From assembly GCA_021785035.1 (NCBI GenBank), contig JAJYGP010000025.1, positions 1 to 64,000 on the forward strand: 64,000 bases of DNA, in the 5' to 3' direction. The notes below the pieces were generated by a model. That model was given only the letters and a program-made list of their open reading frames with translations, made no database searches and was not told the DNA's origin. The translations under genes and the position numbers were made by a program. This stretch comes from Pseudomonadota bacterium. Its GTDB lineage: Bacteria; Pseudomonadota; Gammaproteobacteria; Acidiferrobacterales; Acidiferrobacteraceae. Below, piece after piece: positions 42,416 to 52,952 of this stretch (the stretch's first letter is position 1; every line of letters begins with the position of its first letter).

Positions 42416-43729
42416 TTAATAGCGATAACGGTTAGGTTTGTAGGGTCCTTCCACTGGCACGTTGATATAGGCCGCTTGCTCTTCTGTAAGCCGGGTGAGA
42501 TGAGCCCCAATCTTGTCCAAATGCAGGCGCGCGACCTTTTCGTCCAAGTGCTTCGGAAGGGTATAGACCCGAGCTTCATAGGCACTCGGGTTGTTCCACA
42601 GTTCGATTTGCGCCATGACCTGGTTCGCGAAGGACGCCGACATGACAAAGCTCGAATGTCCGGTCGCGCAACCGAGGTTCACAAGTCGCCCCTCGGCCAA
42701 GACGATGACCTTCTTGCCGTCCGGGAAGACCACATGGTCGACCTGGGGCTTGATGTTCTCCCAGGGGAGCGCCCGCAAACCCGCGATGTCGATCTCGGAA
42801 TCAAAATGCCCAATATTACACACGATCGCCTCGTGTTTCATGGCCCGCACGTGTGCCAAGCCTATGACGCCGACATTGCCGGTGGCGGTGACAAAGATGT
42901 CGCCCAGAGGGGCGGCTTCTTCGAGGGTAACGACACGATAACCCTCCATCGCCGCTTGCAGCGCGCAAATGGGATCGATTTCCGTGACCCATACCGTGGC
43001 GCCCATGCCACGAAATGCTTGGGCACAGCCCTTGCCGACGTCACCGTAGCCCGCCACCACGCAAATCTTGCCGGCGATCATGACATCGGTGGCGCGCTTG
43101 ATTCCGTCTATGAGCGATTCGCGGCAGCCGTAAAGGTTGTCGAATTTCGATTTGGTGACCGAGTCGTTGACGTTGAAGGCCGGGCACTGCAATGTGCCGG
43201 CGGCCTCGAGCTCGTAAAGTCTATGGACACCGGTGGTCGTTTCCTCGGAAAGGCCGCGGATGTCCTTCATCAAGGACCCATAGCGCTCATGCATGACCGC
43301 GGTCAGGTCGCCGCCATCGTCCAAAAGCATATTGGGGCGCCAGCCGTCCGGTCCGACGATGGTTTGGTCTATGCACCACCAGAACTCTTCCTCGCTCTCG
43401 CCCTTCCAGGCGAATACCGGGATGCCACGCGCCGCCATGGCCGCAGCCGCATGGTCCTGAGTGGAAAAAATATTGCACGACGACCAGCGCAACTCCGCGC
43501 CAAGTTCCACCAAGGTTTCCATCAACACGGCGGTTTGGATGGTCATGTGTAGGCTGCCCGCTATACGTGCGCCCTTCAGCGGTTGGCGCCCCTTGTACTC
43601 GGCCCGCAAAGCCATAAGGCCGGGCATTTCGGTCTCGGCAATGGCGATCTCGGCCCGTCCATATGCGGCTTGGGCGATGTCTGCGATTTTATAGTCCGTG
43701 GTCTTCTGTGCATGTACTGCCGGTTTCAT
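42416..43729 (-). CDS. ahcY: Adenosylhomocysteinase
   Basis: [57 protein letters not shown]-terminal [10 protein letters not shown]. Confidence 0.97.
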   Translation of the reverse strand: MKPAVHAQKTTDYKIADIAQAAYGRAEIAIAETEMPGLMALRAEYKGRQPLKGARIAGSLHMTIQTAVLMETLVELGAELRWSSCNIFSTQDHAAAAMAARGIPVFAWKGESEEEFWWCIDQTIVGPDGWRPNMLLDDGGDLTAVMHERYGSLMKDIRGLSEETTTGVHRLYELEAAGTLQCPAFNVNDSVTKSKFDNLYGCRESLIDGIKRATDVMIAGKICVVAGYGDVGKGCAQAFRGMGATVWVTEIDPICALQAAMEGYRVVTLEEAAPLGDIFVTATGNVGVIGLAHVRAMKHEAIVCNIGHFDSEIDIAGLRALPWENIKPQVDHVVFPDGKKVIVLAEGRLVNLGCATGHSSFVMSASFANQVMAQIELWNNPSAYEARVYTLPKHLDEKVARLHLDKIGAHLTRLTEEQAAYINVPVEGPYKPNRYRY

Positions 43730-43738
43730 TTCTGTCTC

Positions 43739-44926
43739 CTACCGCGACAACGATTGGACTTTCTTGCCGGCCGCCGCCGCCCTGAGCGCCTCAGCCTTAT
43801 CCGTGCGTTCCCAGTTAAATTCAGGCTCCGGGCGTCCGAAATGGCCATAGGCCGCGGTCTTCGTGTAGATGGGACGCAAAAGATCCAAGGTTTGGATGAT
43901 GGCTTTCGGCCGTAAGTCAAAGTGCTCTGCGACAAGTTCCGCTATGCGGCTATCACTGATGGTGCCCGTGCCGAAGGTCTCGACCCGAATCGAAACCGGC
44001 TGGGCGATGCCGATGGCGTAGGCCACCTGGATCTCGCAACGCGCGGCCAGCCCGGCTGCCACAATGTTTTTCGCGACATAGCGCCCGGCGTAGGCTGCCG
44101 ACCGATCGACCTTAGACGGGTCCTTTCCGGAAAACGCCCCGCCCCCGTGGCGGGCCATGCCGCCGTAGGTGTCGACGATGATTTTCCGGCCGGTGAGGCC
44201 GCAATCGCCGACTGGACCACCGATGACGAAGCGGCCGGTTGGGTTGATGAAGTATTTAGTCTCTTTCTTCAGCCAGCCCGCGGGCAGTGCGGGTTTAATG
44301 ATTTCCTCGAACACCGCCTCTTTGAGATCCTCGTAGCTGATCTCGGGCCCGTGTTGGGTGGAGACCACCACCGTGTCGATGGCGACCGGTTTATCGTTCT
44401 CGTAACGGATCGTTACCTGGCTTTTGGCGTCCGGTCGCAGCCAAGGAAGACGGCCCGAGCGGCGCACCGCCGCTTGACGCTGCATAAGCGCGTGGGCAAA
44501 GGTGATGGGCATGGGCATCAGGTCTTCGGTCTCGTTCGTTGCGTAGCCGAACATCAGTCCTTGGTCGCCGGCACCCTGCTCGAGATCGAGTCCCTGGCCC
44601 TCGTCCACGCCTTGCGCTATGTCCGGCGACTGCTTGTCCATGGCCACCACCACAGCGCATGCATCGCCGTCGAATCCCATGCTGGCGTTATAACCAATAC
44701 GGCGAATCGTGCTCCGTGCGATCTCGGTGAAATCGACGATCGCCTTAGTCGTGATTTCTCCCGACAACACCACAAGTCCGGTGTTGACCAGGGTCTCACA
44801 GGCAACGCGGGCGCGCGGATCTTGCGCTAACACCGCATCAAGTACCCCGTCTGAAATCTGGTCCGCGATCTTGTCGGGATGGCCTTCGGATACGGATTCA
44901 GACGTGAAGAGGTAGGATTTGCTCAT
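43739..44926 (-). CDS. metK: S-adenosylmethionine synthetase
   Basis: [59 protein letters not shown] at 44926. Confidence 0.97.
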   Translation of the reverse strand: MSKSYLFTSESVSEGHPDKIADQISDGVLDAVLAQDPRARVACETLVNTGLVVLSGEITTKAIVDFTEIARSTIRRIGYNASMGFDGDACAVVVAMDKQSPDIAQGVDEGQGLDLEQGAGDQGLMFGYATNETEDLMPMPITFAHALMQRQAAVRRSGRLPWLRPDAKSQVTIRYENDKPVAIDTVVVSTQHGPEISYEDLKEAVFEEIIKPALPAGWLKKETKYFINPTGRFVIGGPVGDCGLTGRKIIVDTYGGMARHGGGAFSGKDPSKVDRSAAYAGRYVAKNIVAAGLAARCEIQVAYAIGIAQPVSIRVETFGTGTISDSRIAELVAEHFDLRPKAIIQTLDLLRPIYTKTAAYGHFGRPEPEFNWERTDKAEALRAAAAGKKVQSLSR

Positions 44927-45075
44927 GGCGACTCCAGATATAAAGGTAGGGTGCTCTTTTAAGAGAGGACGAGAACGCACCGCTGGAAGCGGATACCTTA
45001 GCATAGTTTCTCTTGGGAGCAACAGGGTGGGCCGCGTCTTTTGGCAAGTGGCCGGCGACCCGCTACCATACGCGC

Positions 45076-45813
45076 ATGTTGCACATTCCCTCTCGGCCAT
45101 TGTTGAGATTGACAGGCAAGGCCATTTCTGATTATGGCATGATAAAGGCCGACGATCGGATCTTGATCGCGGTGTCGGGAGGCAAGGATAGCCTAAGCCT
45201 CCTACATGTCTTGGCGCACCTGCGCCGCAAGGCGAAGCTCCCCTTTACGCTCGCCGTAGTCACCGTTGATCCGGGAATAGAGGGCTTTGATCCCCAGCCG
45301 CTCATTCCGTACATGGCGAGCCTCGGAATCCCTTATTTCTACGAGCGCCAAGCGATTGCCGAGCGCGCCAAGACGACGCTTGGCAACGACTCATTTTGTA
45401 GCTACTGCGCTCGCATGCGCCGGGGCACACTCTATAGGGTCGCCCGGGAACGCGGTTTTAACGTCTTGGCGCTTGCCCAACACCTCGATGACATCGCCGA
45501 GTCCTTTCTCATGAGCGCGTTCCATGCTGGAACGCTCCATACGATGCGCGCCCACTACCGCATCGACGCCGGCGATCTGCGCGTCATTCGCCCCTTCGTG
45601 TATGTGCGAGAACGACAGCTGCGGGATTTCGCGCACAGCGCCGGATTACCGGTCATTGGCGATAATTGCCCGGCATGTTTTCGGAAGCCCACGGAGCGGG
45701 CGGCCATGAAGACCTTGTTGGCAGCCGAGGAGGCCCGTCACAAGGCGCTCTTCCCGAATCTCTTACAAGCGTTGCGTCCTCTATTGGGGGCAAGAGACGG
45801 GCTTCAGTCGTGA
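45076..45813 (+). CDS. ttcA: TtcA-family tRNA 2-thiolation PP-loop protein
   Basis: [18 protein letters not shown] (SGGKDS), [43 protein letters not shown]. Confidence 0.85.
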   Translation: MLHIPSRPLLRLTGKAISDYGMIKADDRILIAVSGGKDSLSLLHVLAHLRRKAKLPFTLAVVTVDPGIEGFDPQPLIPYMASLGIPYFYERQAIAERAKTTLGNDSFCSYCARMRRGTLYRVARERGFNVLALAQHLDDIAESFLMSAFHAGTLHTMRAHYRIDAGDLRVIRPFVYVRERQLRDFAHSAGLPVIGDNCPACFRKPTERAAMKTLLAAEEARHKALFPNLLQALRPLLGARDGLQS

Positions 45814-45858
45814 TACCGGCAATGACCCCGATATCCGGTTCTGGCACAATGCCCGCCT

Positions 45859-46797
45859 ATGACCGCTGCTTTTGAACCCACGGGCGCCCATCGCGTTCAT
45901 GCGCACCCCGGCCTTTGGGCCCCCCGGTATTGGCCGACATGGGCGGCGCTTTTGCTCTTGCGGCTGAGCTTGTATCTCCCGCTCAAGGTCCGCGGCTGGC
46001 TCGGGGCCCGTTTGGGCGATCTCTACTATCGCATGAACCGCAAACGGCGGCGGATCGCGACCATCAACGTGGCGCTGTGCTTTCCGGCCTGGACCCCCGA
46101 GCAGCAGGCACAACTGGTGCGTCAGCACTTTCGGGCCGCAGCGCTTGCGCTTTTTCACATCGCGGTGCTTTGGTGGGGTAGTGAAAGGACTCTCGATCAT
46201 TGCCTGCACGTGCGCGGATTGGAATATTACCAGGAGGCCCGCGATGCCGGTCGCCGCATCATAGTGCTGCATTGTCACGCAGTGGGCCTGGAAGCGAGTC
46301 TCATCTTGTCTCGCTATTTTCCTTACGTCGGTTTTATGAAGCCGCTTAAAAACCCGGTCCTGGATTTCGTCATGACCCGCGGCCGGGAACGTTTTGGCGG
46401 CCATGTCTATGAGCGTAGTGGCGGGCTGCGGCCGCTCATCCGGGCCATACAGGCCGGCTATGGGGCGTCTTATGTGCCGGACGAGGATCTAGGACCCAAA
46501 GAGTCGGTGTACGCGCCGTTTTTCGGGGTCCCGGCCGCGACCTTGCCGACCTTGGGGCGCTTGGCACGTATCACTGACGCAGTGGTGATTCCCTGTTTTG
46601 CCAAGCTTTTGCCGCAAGGCGGTTGCGAACTCTGGCTGGAGCCCCCGCTGTCGCCGTTCCCGACAGGCAGCGCCCTGGAAGACGCCACGGCCATGAACGC
46701 TGCGATCGAGCAGGCCGTGCTCGCTATGCCCGAGCAGTACATGTGGACTCTGAAGCGCTTTAAAACCCGCCATGACGGGGTGTCCTTATATGACTGA
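45859..46797 (+). CDS. LpxL/HtrB-family lysophospholipid/lipid A acyltransferase, tandem copy 1
   Basis: HX4E motif in CHAVGLEASL; YVPDEDLGPKESVYAPFFGVPA; INVALCFPAWTPEQQ. Confidence 0.88.
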   Translation: MTAAFEPTGAHRVHAHPGLWAPRYWPTWAALLLLRLSLYLPLKVRGWLGARLGDLYYRMNRKRRRIATINVALCFPAWTPEQQAQLVRQHFRAAALALFHIAVLWWGSERTLDHCLHVRGLEYYQEARDAGRRIIVLHCHAVGLEASLILSRYFPYVGFMKPLKNPVLDFVMTRGRERFGGHVYERSGGLRPLIRAIQAGYGASYVPDEDLGPKESVYAPFFGVPAATLPTLGRLARITDAVVIPCFAKLLPQGGCELWLEPPLSPFPTGSALEDATAMNAAIEQAVLAMPEQYMWTLKRFKTRHDGVSLYD

Positions 46798-47698
46798 AGC
46801 GAGCGCGCAAGATCGGCATCGAGGCCTGGTTGAGCGCGTTCTCGACCGGCTTTTGCAGACGGCGCGGCTTATTCCCTGGCCGGTTCTCTCCTTTAGTGGT
46901 GCAGCCCTCGGGATCTTGGTTTATGGTCTGGCCGTGCGTCCGCGGCGGGTTGCTATGACCAATGCGCGTTTGTGCTTTCCCGGGCTCTCTGTGAGAGCGC
47001 GCCGTAAGCTTGTTCGTCAGCACTTTCGGGCGATCGGCGAGACGGCCTTGGCCGTTGCCCGACTCTGGTGGGCCCCTGCGACCGAGATCGAGGCGCGGGT
47101 ACGGATTCTGGAGCGAGGCCCTTATGACGAGGCCTTGCACGCCGGGCGCAACATCATTCTGCTTGCGCCGCACTTCCTGGGTCTCGAAGTGGGAGGGCTG
47201 CGCGTGTCCCTCGAACGCTCGTTTGTGAGCATGTATCGGGCCCCCAAGACCGCGTTGGCTGGGGCGCTCCTCTATCGTCGCCAGCGCTTCGGGGCGGTCT
47301 TGTGGCGCAACGACGCCCCCTTGCGCTCTTTGATACGCAGTATTCGCGAAGGCAAGCCGTTTTATTATTTGCCCGATCTTGACCCCGGTCAGGCGGAGTC
47401 GGTGTGGGCCCCATTTTTCGGTATCCCGACCCCCACCCTGACGGCGCTCGCGCGCATTGCCCGCTTAACCGATGCGGTGGTGCTCCCGTGCTTTACCCGC
47501 AAGTTGCCAGGTACGGGCCGTTTTGAAGTCGTGATCCGGCCGGCCCTGGACCCGTTTCCTAGCGACGATCCGCTGGCCGATGCCACTCTTATGAATGCCG
47601 CGATCGAGGAGGGCGTCCGCCTGATGCCCGAGCAGTATCTGTGGACGTATAAACGCTTCAAGCGAGTCCGTGTCGACGGCCAGTCCGTCTATGGCTGA
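46790..47698 (+). CDS. LpxL/HtrB-family acyltransferase, tandem copy 2
   Basis: APHFLGLEVGGL (HX4E); YYLPDLDPGQAESVWAPFFGIPT; starts within last codons of copy 1 (ATGACTGA). Confidence 0.88.
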   Translation: MTEASAQDRHRGLVERVLDRLLQTARLIPWPVLSFSGAALGILVYGLAVRPRRVAMTNARLCFPGLSVRARRKLVRQHFRAIGETALAVARLWWAPATEIEARVRILERGPYDEALHAGRNIILLAPHFLGLEVGGLRVSLERSFVSMYRAPKTALAGALLYRRQRFGAVLWRNDAPLRSLIRSIREGKPFYYLPDLDPGQAESVWAPFFGIPTPTLTALARIARLTDAVVLPCFTRKLPGTGRFEVVIRPALDPFPSDDPLADATLMNAAIEEGVRLMPEQYLWTYKRFKRVRVDGQSVYG

Positions 47699-48590
47699 CC
47701 GTGCCGGAAGTTTGTCCCAGGCCGCGGCGCGGTTGGGACTGGGCCTGCTCTGGTTTTTAAGCCACGCACCCTTGTCCTGGCTTGCGCTGGTCGGTCGCTT
47801 CCTGGGCCTTCTCCTCTACGCCCTTCACCGCGATCGGCGCCGGGTGGTGGAGATCAACATCGCCTTGTGTTTTCCTGATTGGTCCAAGGCCGCCCAACGG
47901 CGGCTCGCGCGCGCCCATTTTGCGGCACTGGGCCAAGGTCTTTTCGATGTGACATTGGCCTGGTGGGCAAGCCCTACGCGTCTGCGGCGGCTGGTCTCGT
48001 TTCGTGGCCGCGAGCACTACGAAAAGGCCTTAGCGGCGGGCCCCGTGATCCTGCTTGTGCCACACTTCGTAGCTCTCGAAATCGGGGTTTTGTTGTCGAC
48101 CGAGAGGCCGATGGCGAATGTCTACCGGGAACTGCCTAACCCGGTATTCGAACAAGCCTTTCGGGCCGCCATCGGGCGCTTCGGGGCCACCGTGATCACC
48201 CAGAGCGAGGGGGTACGGCCGGTCTTAAGGGCCTTAAAGGAGGGGCGGCATCTTTACTATCTCCCGGATCAAGATTTTGGCGAACGCAGCAGCGTCTTCG
48301 CCCCGTTTTTCGGTGTGCCGACTATTACTTTGCATGCCGTGGGGCGTTTGGCGCGCGCCGCCCATGCTCAGGTCGTCCCCTGTTATGTCTGGCAAAAGCC
48401 GGCCGGCCGGGGTTATGAAATCGCTTTTGGCCCGGCGCTTCCCGGGTTTCCGAGCGGCGATGTGCAAGTCGACGCGTGCGCCACCAATCGCGCCATAGAA
48501 GACGGTGTGCGCGAACATCCCGAACAGTATTTCTGGGTGCATAAGCGCTTCAAGACGCGCCCGCCCGGGGCCCCATCCATCTATTCTTGA
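47691..48590 (+). CDS. LpxL/HtrB-family acyltransferase, tandem copy 3
   Basis: VPHFVALEIGVL (HX4E); YYLPDQDFGERSSVFAPFFGVPT; starts within last codons of copy 2 (ATGGCTGA). Confidence 0.88.
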   Translation: MADRAGSLSQAAARLGLGLLWFLSHAPLSWLALVGRFLGLLLYALHRDRRRVVEINIALCFPDWSKAAQRRLARAHFAALGQGLFDVTLAWWASPTRLRRLVSFRGREHYEKALAAGPVILLVPHFVALEIGVLLSTERPMANVYRELPNPVFEQAFRAAIGRFGATVITQSEGVRPVLRALKEGRHLYYLPDQDFGERSSVFAPFFGVPTITLHAVGRLARAAHAQVVPCYVWQKPAGRGYEIAFGPALPGFPSGDVQVDACATNRAIEDGVREHPEQYFWVHKRFKTRPPGAPSIYS

Positions 48591-48611
48591 ACGCCCGATC
48601 TGGGTTTTGGC

Positions 48612-48929
48612 TTACGGCTCGGCGGTGTTTAATCGCTTGAGGAAGACTCGCATCTCTTTGGCGGCCTGGAGGTGGCCATCGCTCTCCGCTACTTGGATCC
48701 CATGTTCATAGGCGACTCGCGCTTCACTCACCTCGCCGGACTCGGCCAAGGCGGTGCCAAGCAGCTTCCAGGCCGCGGCATGTTTGGGGTCGAAGGCGAG
48801 TGCCGCCCGCAGGTGGATGATAGCCTTCGGGTAGTTTTTGTGTCGCAGGTATTCGCCGCCTAAGCCAAATCGCAATAAAAGACTGTCCTGGCCCCGGGCG
48901 AGCATGGCTTCCATTGGTTCGATGTCCAT
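48612..48929 (-). CDS. Small TPR-repeat protein
   Basis: YLRHKNYPKAIIHLRAALAFDPKHAAAWKLLGTALAESGEVSEARVAYEHGIQVAES. Confidence 0.8.
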   Translation of the reverse strand: MDIEPMEAMLARGQDSLLLRFGLGGEYLRHKNYPKAIIHLRAALAFDPKHAAAWKLLGTALAESGEVSEARVAYEHGIQVAESDGHLQAAKEMRVFLKRLNTAEP

Positions 48930-49004
48930 AAAACGGTCCTCTTAAGTACCCAAAGTAGGCTGGCGGTGGGATGACCACAGACACCCTTATCCAAAACCGT
49001 GTGC

Positions 49005-50297
49005 TCAAGCCCCCGCCGTTTTGGATAGACGGGCGTAGTAAAAGCCGTCCATGCCGGCGTCTCCTGGCAGGAACTGCCAACCAGGCAAACGCGCCTCGCC
49101 CACCGAGAACGTAAAGGAGGCTTCCGTTGCGTCTTTCGTGCGCCGCAGAAAATCGCGTATTTGTTCCTCATTTTCTTCGGGCAAGACCGAGCATGTCGCG
49201 TAGACCAGGGTGCCACCGGGGACCAAGTTTTGCCACAGGCGATCAAGAAGCCGGGTCTGCGTTTCCCGTAAAGGCCCAAGATCATCAGCGCGCCGGTGGA
49301 GCTTGATGTCGGGATGCCGACGGATGACGCCGGTCGCAGAACAGGGCGCGTCGAGCAGGATCCGCTGAAAGCGGGTTTCGAGCGCGCTTATGACAAGATC
49401 GATGTCCAAGACCCGAACCTTCTCGCTTAAGCCAAGCCTCGCCAAGGTCTCGCGCAGCGGGGCCAGCCGCGCGGCCCCGCGGTCAGCCGCCGTCAGCTGA
49501 GCCTCGGGTGCGCTCTGTGCCAAGTGCCCGGTCTTGCCGCCAGGTGCGGCACAGGCATCGAGGACCGAATCGCCGGGCTCGGCTGCGAGCAGCGGCGCTG
49601 CCAATTGCGCGGCCGCGTCTTGCACAGACACCAGGCCATCGCCAAAACCCGGGAGCTCAAGGATCCGCGCCCCTTCTTGAAGGGCGATCGCCGTCTGTGC
49701 AATGGGATGGGCGGCGGCCTTGATCCCGGCCCGGGCCAAGGTGTCGAGGTACTTGTCGCGCGAGATGCGACGGGTATCGACTCGTAAATACAAGGGCGCC
49801 CGCTTTTCGTTTGCCTCCAGGATGGCAAGCCAGCGGTCCGGCCATGCCGCTTGCAATCGTTCGACAAGCCACGAGGGATGGTTGCGTACGGCAAACGGGG
49901 CGGCCGAGGCCTGAGTCTTGAGCGCCGAGCGCAAGATCGCGTTGACCACCCCTCGGGCCCAGGCCTTACCGAGGGCCTCGGTGGTTGCGACGGCTTCAGA
50001 GACCGCGACCGCCTGAGGGCTATCCATATGCTGTGCTTGGTAGAGGCCCATGAGGATAAGGGCATAGATATCCCGGTCGGCGTTTTTGAACGGTCGCTTG
50101 AGAAGAGGCTCTACAAGGCTCATGAGTCCGGGGGCGTGACGCACGGTCCCAATCGCAAGTTCTTCCACGAGGCCATGACGCCCTTCGCGGTCGCGGTCCC
50201 GGTTTAGCGCCGCATCCAGCGCTGATCCGGCGAGCACGCTCGCGATCACACCGACGGCGCGTACCCGTAGGGTCAGGGCATGACGGGGCTTAAGCAA
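49005..50297 (-). CDS. rsmB: 16S rRNA (cytosine-967-C5)-methyltransferase
   Basis: NusB-like N-terminus, VLDACAAPGGKTGHLAQ, LLDAPCSATGVIRRHPDIKLHR, YATCSVLPEENEEQI. Confidence 0.95.
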   Translation of the reverse strand: MLKPRHALTLRVRAVGVIASVLAGSALDAALNRDRDREGRHGLVEELAIGTVRHAPGLMSLVEPLLKRPFKNADRDIYALILMGLYQAQHMDSPQAVAVSEAVATTEALGKAWARGVVNAILRSALKTQASAAPFAVRNHPSWLVERLQAAWPDRWLAILEANEKRAPLYLRVDTRRISRDKYLDTLARAGIKAAAHPIAQTAIALQEGARILELPGFGDGLVSVQDAAAQLAAPLLAAEPGDSVLDACAAPGGKTGHLAQSAPEAQLTAADRGAARLAPLRETLARLGLSEKVRVLDIDLVISALETRFQRILLDAPCSATGVIRRHPDIKLHRRADDLGPLRETQTRLLDRLWQNLVPGGTLVYATCSVLPEENEEQIRDFLRRTKDATEASFTFSVGEARLPGWQFLPGDAGMDGFYYARLSKTAGA

Positions 50298-51210
50298 GGC
50301 AATCGCCGACTTTTAGGGGGTGTTTTTGCAGAAAACTCGCCGCCGTCTGGGGACGCCCATTGGGCGCTTGGAGGGTTTCCAGGATCAGTGCGCCGCGTCC
50401 GGTTCCAATGCGCAGCTCGCCTATGGTCGCGAGCACTTGACCGGGAGCGCAACGGTCGTCGGCGACGCTCCGGGCGGCACACACCTTTATTGTGACGCCA
50501 TTTACGACCGCCGTGGTGCCGGGCCAAGGGGTGAAGGCGCGGACCTGTCTTTCGAGGCTTAGGGCATCCCGACCCCAATTCATGATCGCCTCCTCTTTAC
50601 GCAATTTTCGCGCATAAGTGGCTCCCGTCTCAGGCTGGCTTATCGGGCGTAGGGTCTCGTCTTTGTCTAGCGCCGCCAAGACCGTGGCCAACGCCTGGGC
50701 GCCCATAACAGCAAGCCGGTCGCCGAGCTCGGGTGTGGTCTCGGTCGGGCCGATAATGGTTGGGACACGCTTTAACATAGGCCCCGTGTCCAAACCCTCA
50801 TCCAAGCGCATGATGGTAATGCCGGTTTCTTTGTCTCCCGCCTCGATCGCGCGCGCGATCGGCGCTGCTCCCCGCCAGCGGGGCAAAAGCGAGGCATGGA
50901 TATTGAGGCAACCGTGTCTCGGGAGCTCCACAAGCCCCTTGGGCAAGAGCAGACCGTAGGCCACCACCACGACCACGTCAGGTCTGAGTGCCCGCACCAG
51001 GTCTTCGGCGTCGGCGCCGGTGAGCGGCGTCAGCACCGGAATCCCGAGGGCTTGGGCCTCGCGCTTCACGGCACTCTCGGTGATCTTGCGTCCCCGACCA
51101 GCCGGTCTATCAGGTTGGGTTAGGACCGCAAGCAGGGGGTAGCCGGCTGCGACAAGCGTGGCTAGGGTGGGGCAGGCAAACTCGGGCGTGCCGGCAAAAA
51201 CGATCTTCAC
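50290..51210 (-). CDS. fmt: Methionyl-tRNA formyltransferase (GTG start at 51210 or 51225)
   Basis: KIVFAGTPEFACPTL, TQPDRPAGRGR, VVVAYGLLLPKGLVELPRHGCLNIHASLLPRWRGAAPIARAI. Confidence 0.96.
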   Translation of the reverse strand: MKIVFAGTPEFACPTLATLVAAGYPLLAVLTQPDRPAGRGRKITESAVKREAQALGIPVLTPLTGADAEDLVRALRPDVVVVVAYGLLLPKGLVELPRHGCLNIHASLLPRWRGAAPIARAIEAGDKETGITIMRLDEGLDTGPMLKRVPTIIGPTETTPELGDRLAVMGAQALATVLAALDKDETLRPISQPETGATYARKLRKEEAIMNWGRDALSLERQVRAFTPWPGTTAVVNGVTIKVCAARSVADDRCAPGQVLATIGELRIGTGRGALILETLQAPNGRPQTAASFLQKHPLKVGDCLA

Positions 51211-51221
51211 GAAGCCCCGGC

Positions 51222-51725
51222 TCACATCGCAAGACGTTGTTGTTTTTCGAGCTTTTTCCGGATGCGCTGTTGCTTGAGCCGGGAGAGGTAGTCGACAAAC
51301 ACCTTGCCGTCCAGGTGGTCGATTTCATGTTGTATGCACACCGCGAGAAGGTCTTCGGCCTCAAGTTGAAAGCGCGCTCCGGTTCCATCTAGGGCCTCGA
51401 CCCGTACCTTCTGGGCGCGCTCGACCTCTTCATAGATTCCGGGAACCGAGAGACAGCCCTCCTCAATTCCGTATACCCCTTCGCTGTGCACGATGACCGG
51501 GTTCACAAACACTCGCAGGTCGTTGTGGTCAGGGGAGATGTCGATCACCACCACGCGCTTGGCGACATTGATCTGAGTGGCCGCAAGCCCGATGCCGGGC
51601 GCTTTGTACATGGTCTCGGCCATGTCGCGGATCAACCCTCGGATCTCCTGGTCGACGCGCGCCACCGGCAATGCCTGGATACGCAGGCGCGGATCGGGGT
51701 AATGAAGAATTTCGCGGAAAGCCAT
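51222..51725 (-). CDS. def: Peptide deformylase
   Basis: [55 protein letters not shown]. Confidence 0.97.
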   Translation of the reverse strand: MAFREILHYPDPRLRIQALPVARVDQEIRGLIRDMAETMYKAPGIGLAATQINVAKRVVVIDISPDHNDLRVFVNPVIVHSEGVYGIEEGCLSVPGIYEEVERAQKVRVEALDGTGARFQLEAEDLLAVCIQHEIDHLDGKVFVDYLSRLKQQRIRKKLEKQQRLAM

Positions 51726-51807
51726 GATGCCATTATACCGAAATTGGGCTTCGCGCACCCCTCCCCGAGGTGGACGTGCGTCCAATCACCGCCTACACTT
51801 CACCCCC

Positions 51808-52872
51808 ATGCGCCGAGTTCGCTTCGCTGTCATTCTGTTAGCGGCCTTTTCCGCCCATGCTTTGGCGGATCGGCTGCTCGTGCCCCACACGCCCCAGCGG
51901 TATGTCGTTCGGGTGGGCGACACCTTATGGGGGATCGCCAATCACTTTTTGCGGGATCCTTGGCGTTGGCCTGGGATCTGGAACCGTAATCGCCAGATCC
52001 ATAATCCCGACCTTATCTATCCTGGCGATGTCATTGTGTTGCGCTACGCCAAAGGATATCCCTATCTCCTGGATCTCGGTCCACGCCCATTAGTCCAGGC
52101 GCAGGCGCAGGGTTCTGGCGGCCTGTCGAGTGCCAATCGGGTGGTGATTTTAAGACCCAAAGTGCGCCGGGAACCGTTGGCCGAGGCCATTCCCACCCTG
52201 AGCCCCAATATCATAGGGCCGTTTCTCCAGCGTCCGCTCGCCCTTTCTCGGCGCGAGTTTCGCCATTTTGGCTATGTTGCGGGCGGGGTTCACCGCCACA
52301 CCTTTTTGAGCCCCTTTAGCCGGTTTTACGCCCGTCGTCTCGGAGCGCACCCGGATCGCTTCTATGATATCTATCGCCGAGGACCGGCCCTGCGCAACAA
52401 AGACGGCGACTTTTTGGCCTATGAGACCAAGTACGTGGGTCGCGCCAAGCTCGTGCGCCCCGGCCACCTGCCCGAGCTCGAGGTCATGTCTTCGATCCGC
52501 GAGGTGCAAGCGGGCGACCGTCTCATCCCGTGGCGCCCCGAGCCGCCTATCCCTTACTACTATCCGCGTGCACCCCGCAAGCGCTTGGTAGGCCGGGTGG
52601 TGGCAGCGACGCACAATAATCTGAATCTCGGTACCTACGCCGTCCTCGCGCTCGATATCGGCAAGAACGACGGCGTGCGCCGCGGCTACGTGCTGCGTAT
52701 CTATAGTCGGCCCAGGCGGTTCTACGACCCGGTTGCGAAAGAGACGGTTCGGGGTCGCAGGCAGCGGGTAGGGCTCATTATGATCTTCAAGACGTTCCCT
52801 CGGGTGAGCTACGGTGTGGTTATGCAGGCCCGAAAAGAAATCCACGTAGGTGATGGAGTCGCTTCCCCTTAA
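51808..52872 (+). CDS. LysM peptidoglycan-binding domain protein
   Basis: Signal peptide; RYVVRVGDTLWGIANHFLRDPWRWPGIWNRNRQIHNPDLIYPGDVIVL. Confidence 0.9.
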   Translation: MRRVRFAVILLAAFSAHALADRLLVPHTPQRYVVRVGDTLWGIANHFLRDPWRWPGIWNRNRQIHNPDLIYPGDVIVLRYAKGYPYLLDLGPRPLVQAQAQGSGGLSSANRVVILRPKVRREPLAEAIPTLSPNIIGPFLQRPLALSRREFRHFGYVAGGVHRHTFLSPFSRFYARRLGAHPDRFYDIYRRGPALRNKDGDFLAYETKYVGRAKLVRPGHLPELEVMSSIREVQAGDRLIPWRPEPPIPYYYPRAPRKRLVGRVVAATHNNLNLGTYAVLALDIGKNDGVRRGYVLRIYSRPRRFYDPVAKETVRGRRQRVGLIMIFKTFPRVSYGVVMQARKEIHVGDGVASP

Positions 52873-52952
52873 CATTGACCTGCGGGGCTCTTTGCTCCAT
52901 GCTTTGAGTCAAAGCGTCGATGATGCGCCAGATTTAAGGAGCGAACCGGAGA

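Noticed and set aside
41783-43552. 589-aa plus-strand ORF antisense to metF/ahcY
   Set aside because: Shadow ORF caused by high GC; opposite strand carries unmistakable AhcY and MetF; translation has no family signature.
44927-45075. Possible SAH or SAM riboswitch upstream of metK-ahcY-metF
   Set aside because: Inspected the leader on the minus strand; no recognisable SAH/SAM aptamer core. A covariance-model (Infernal) search would be decisive.
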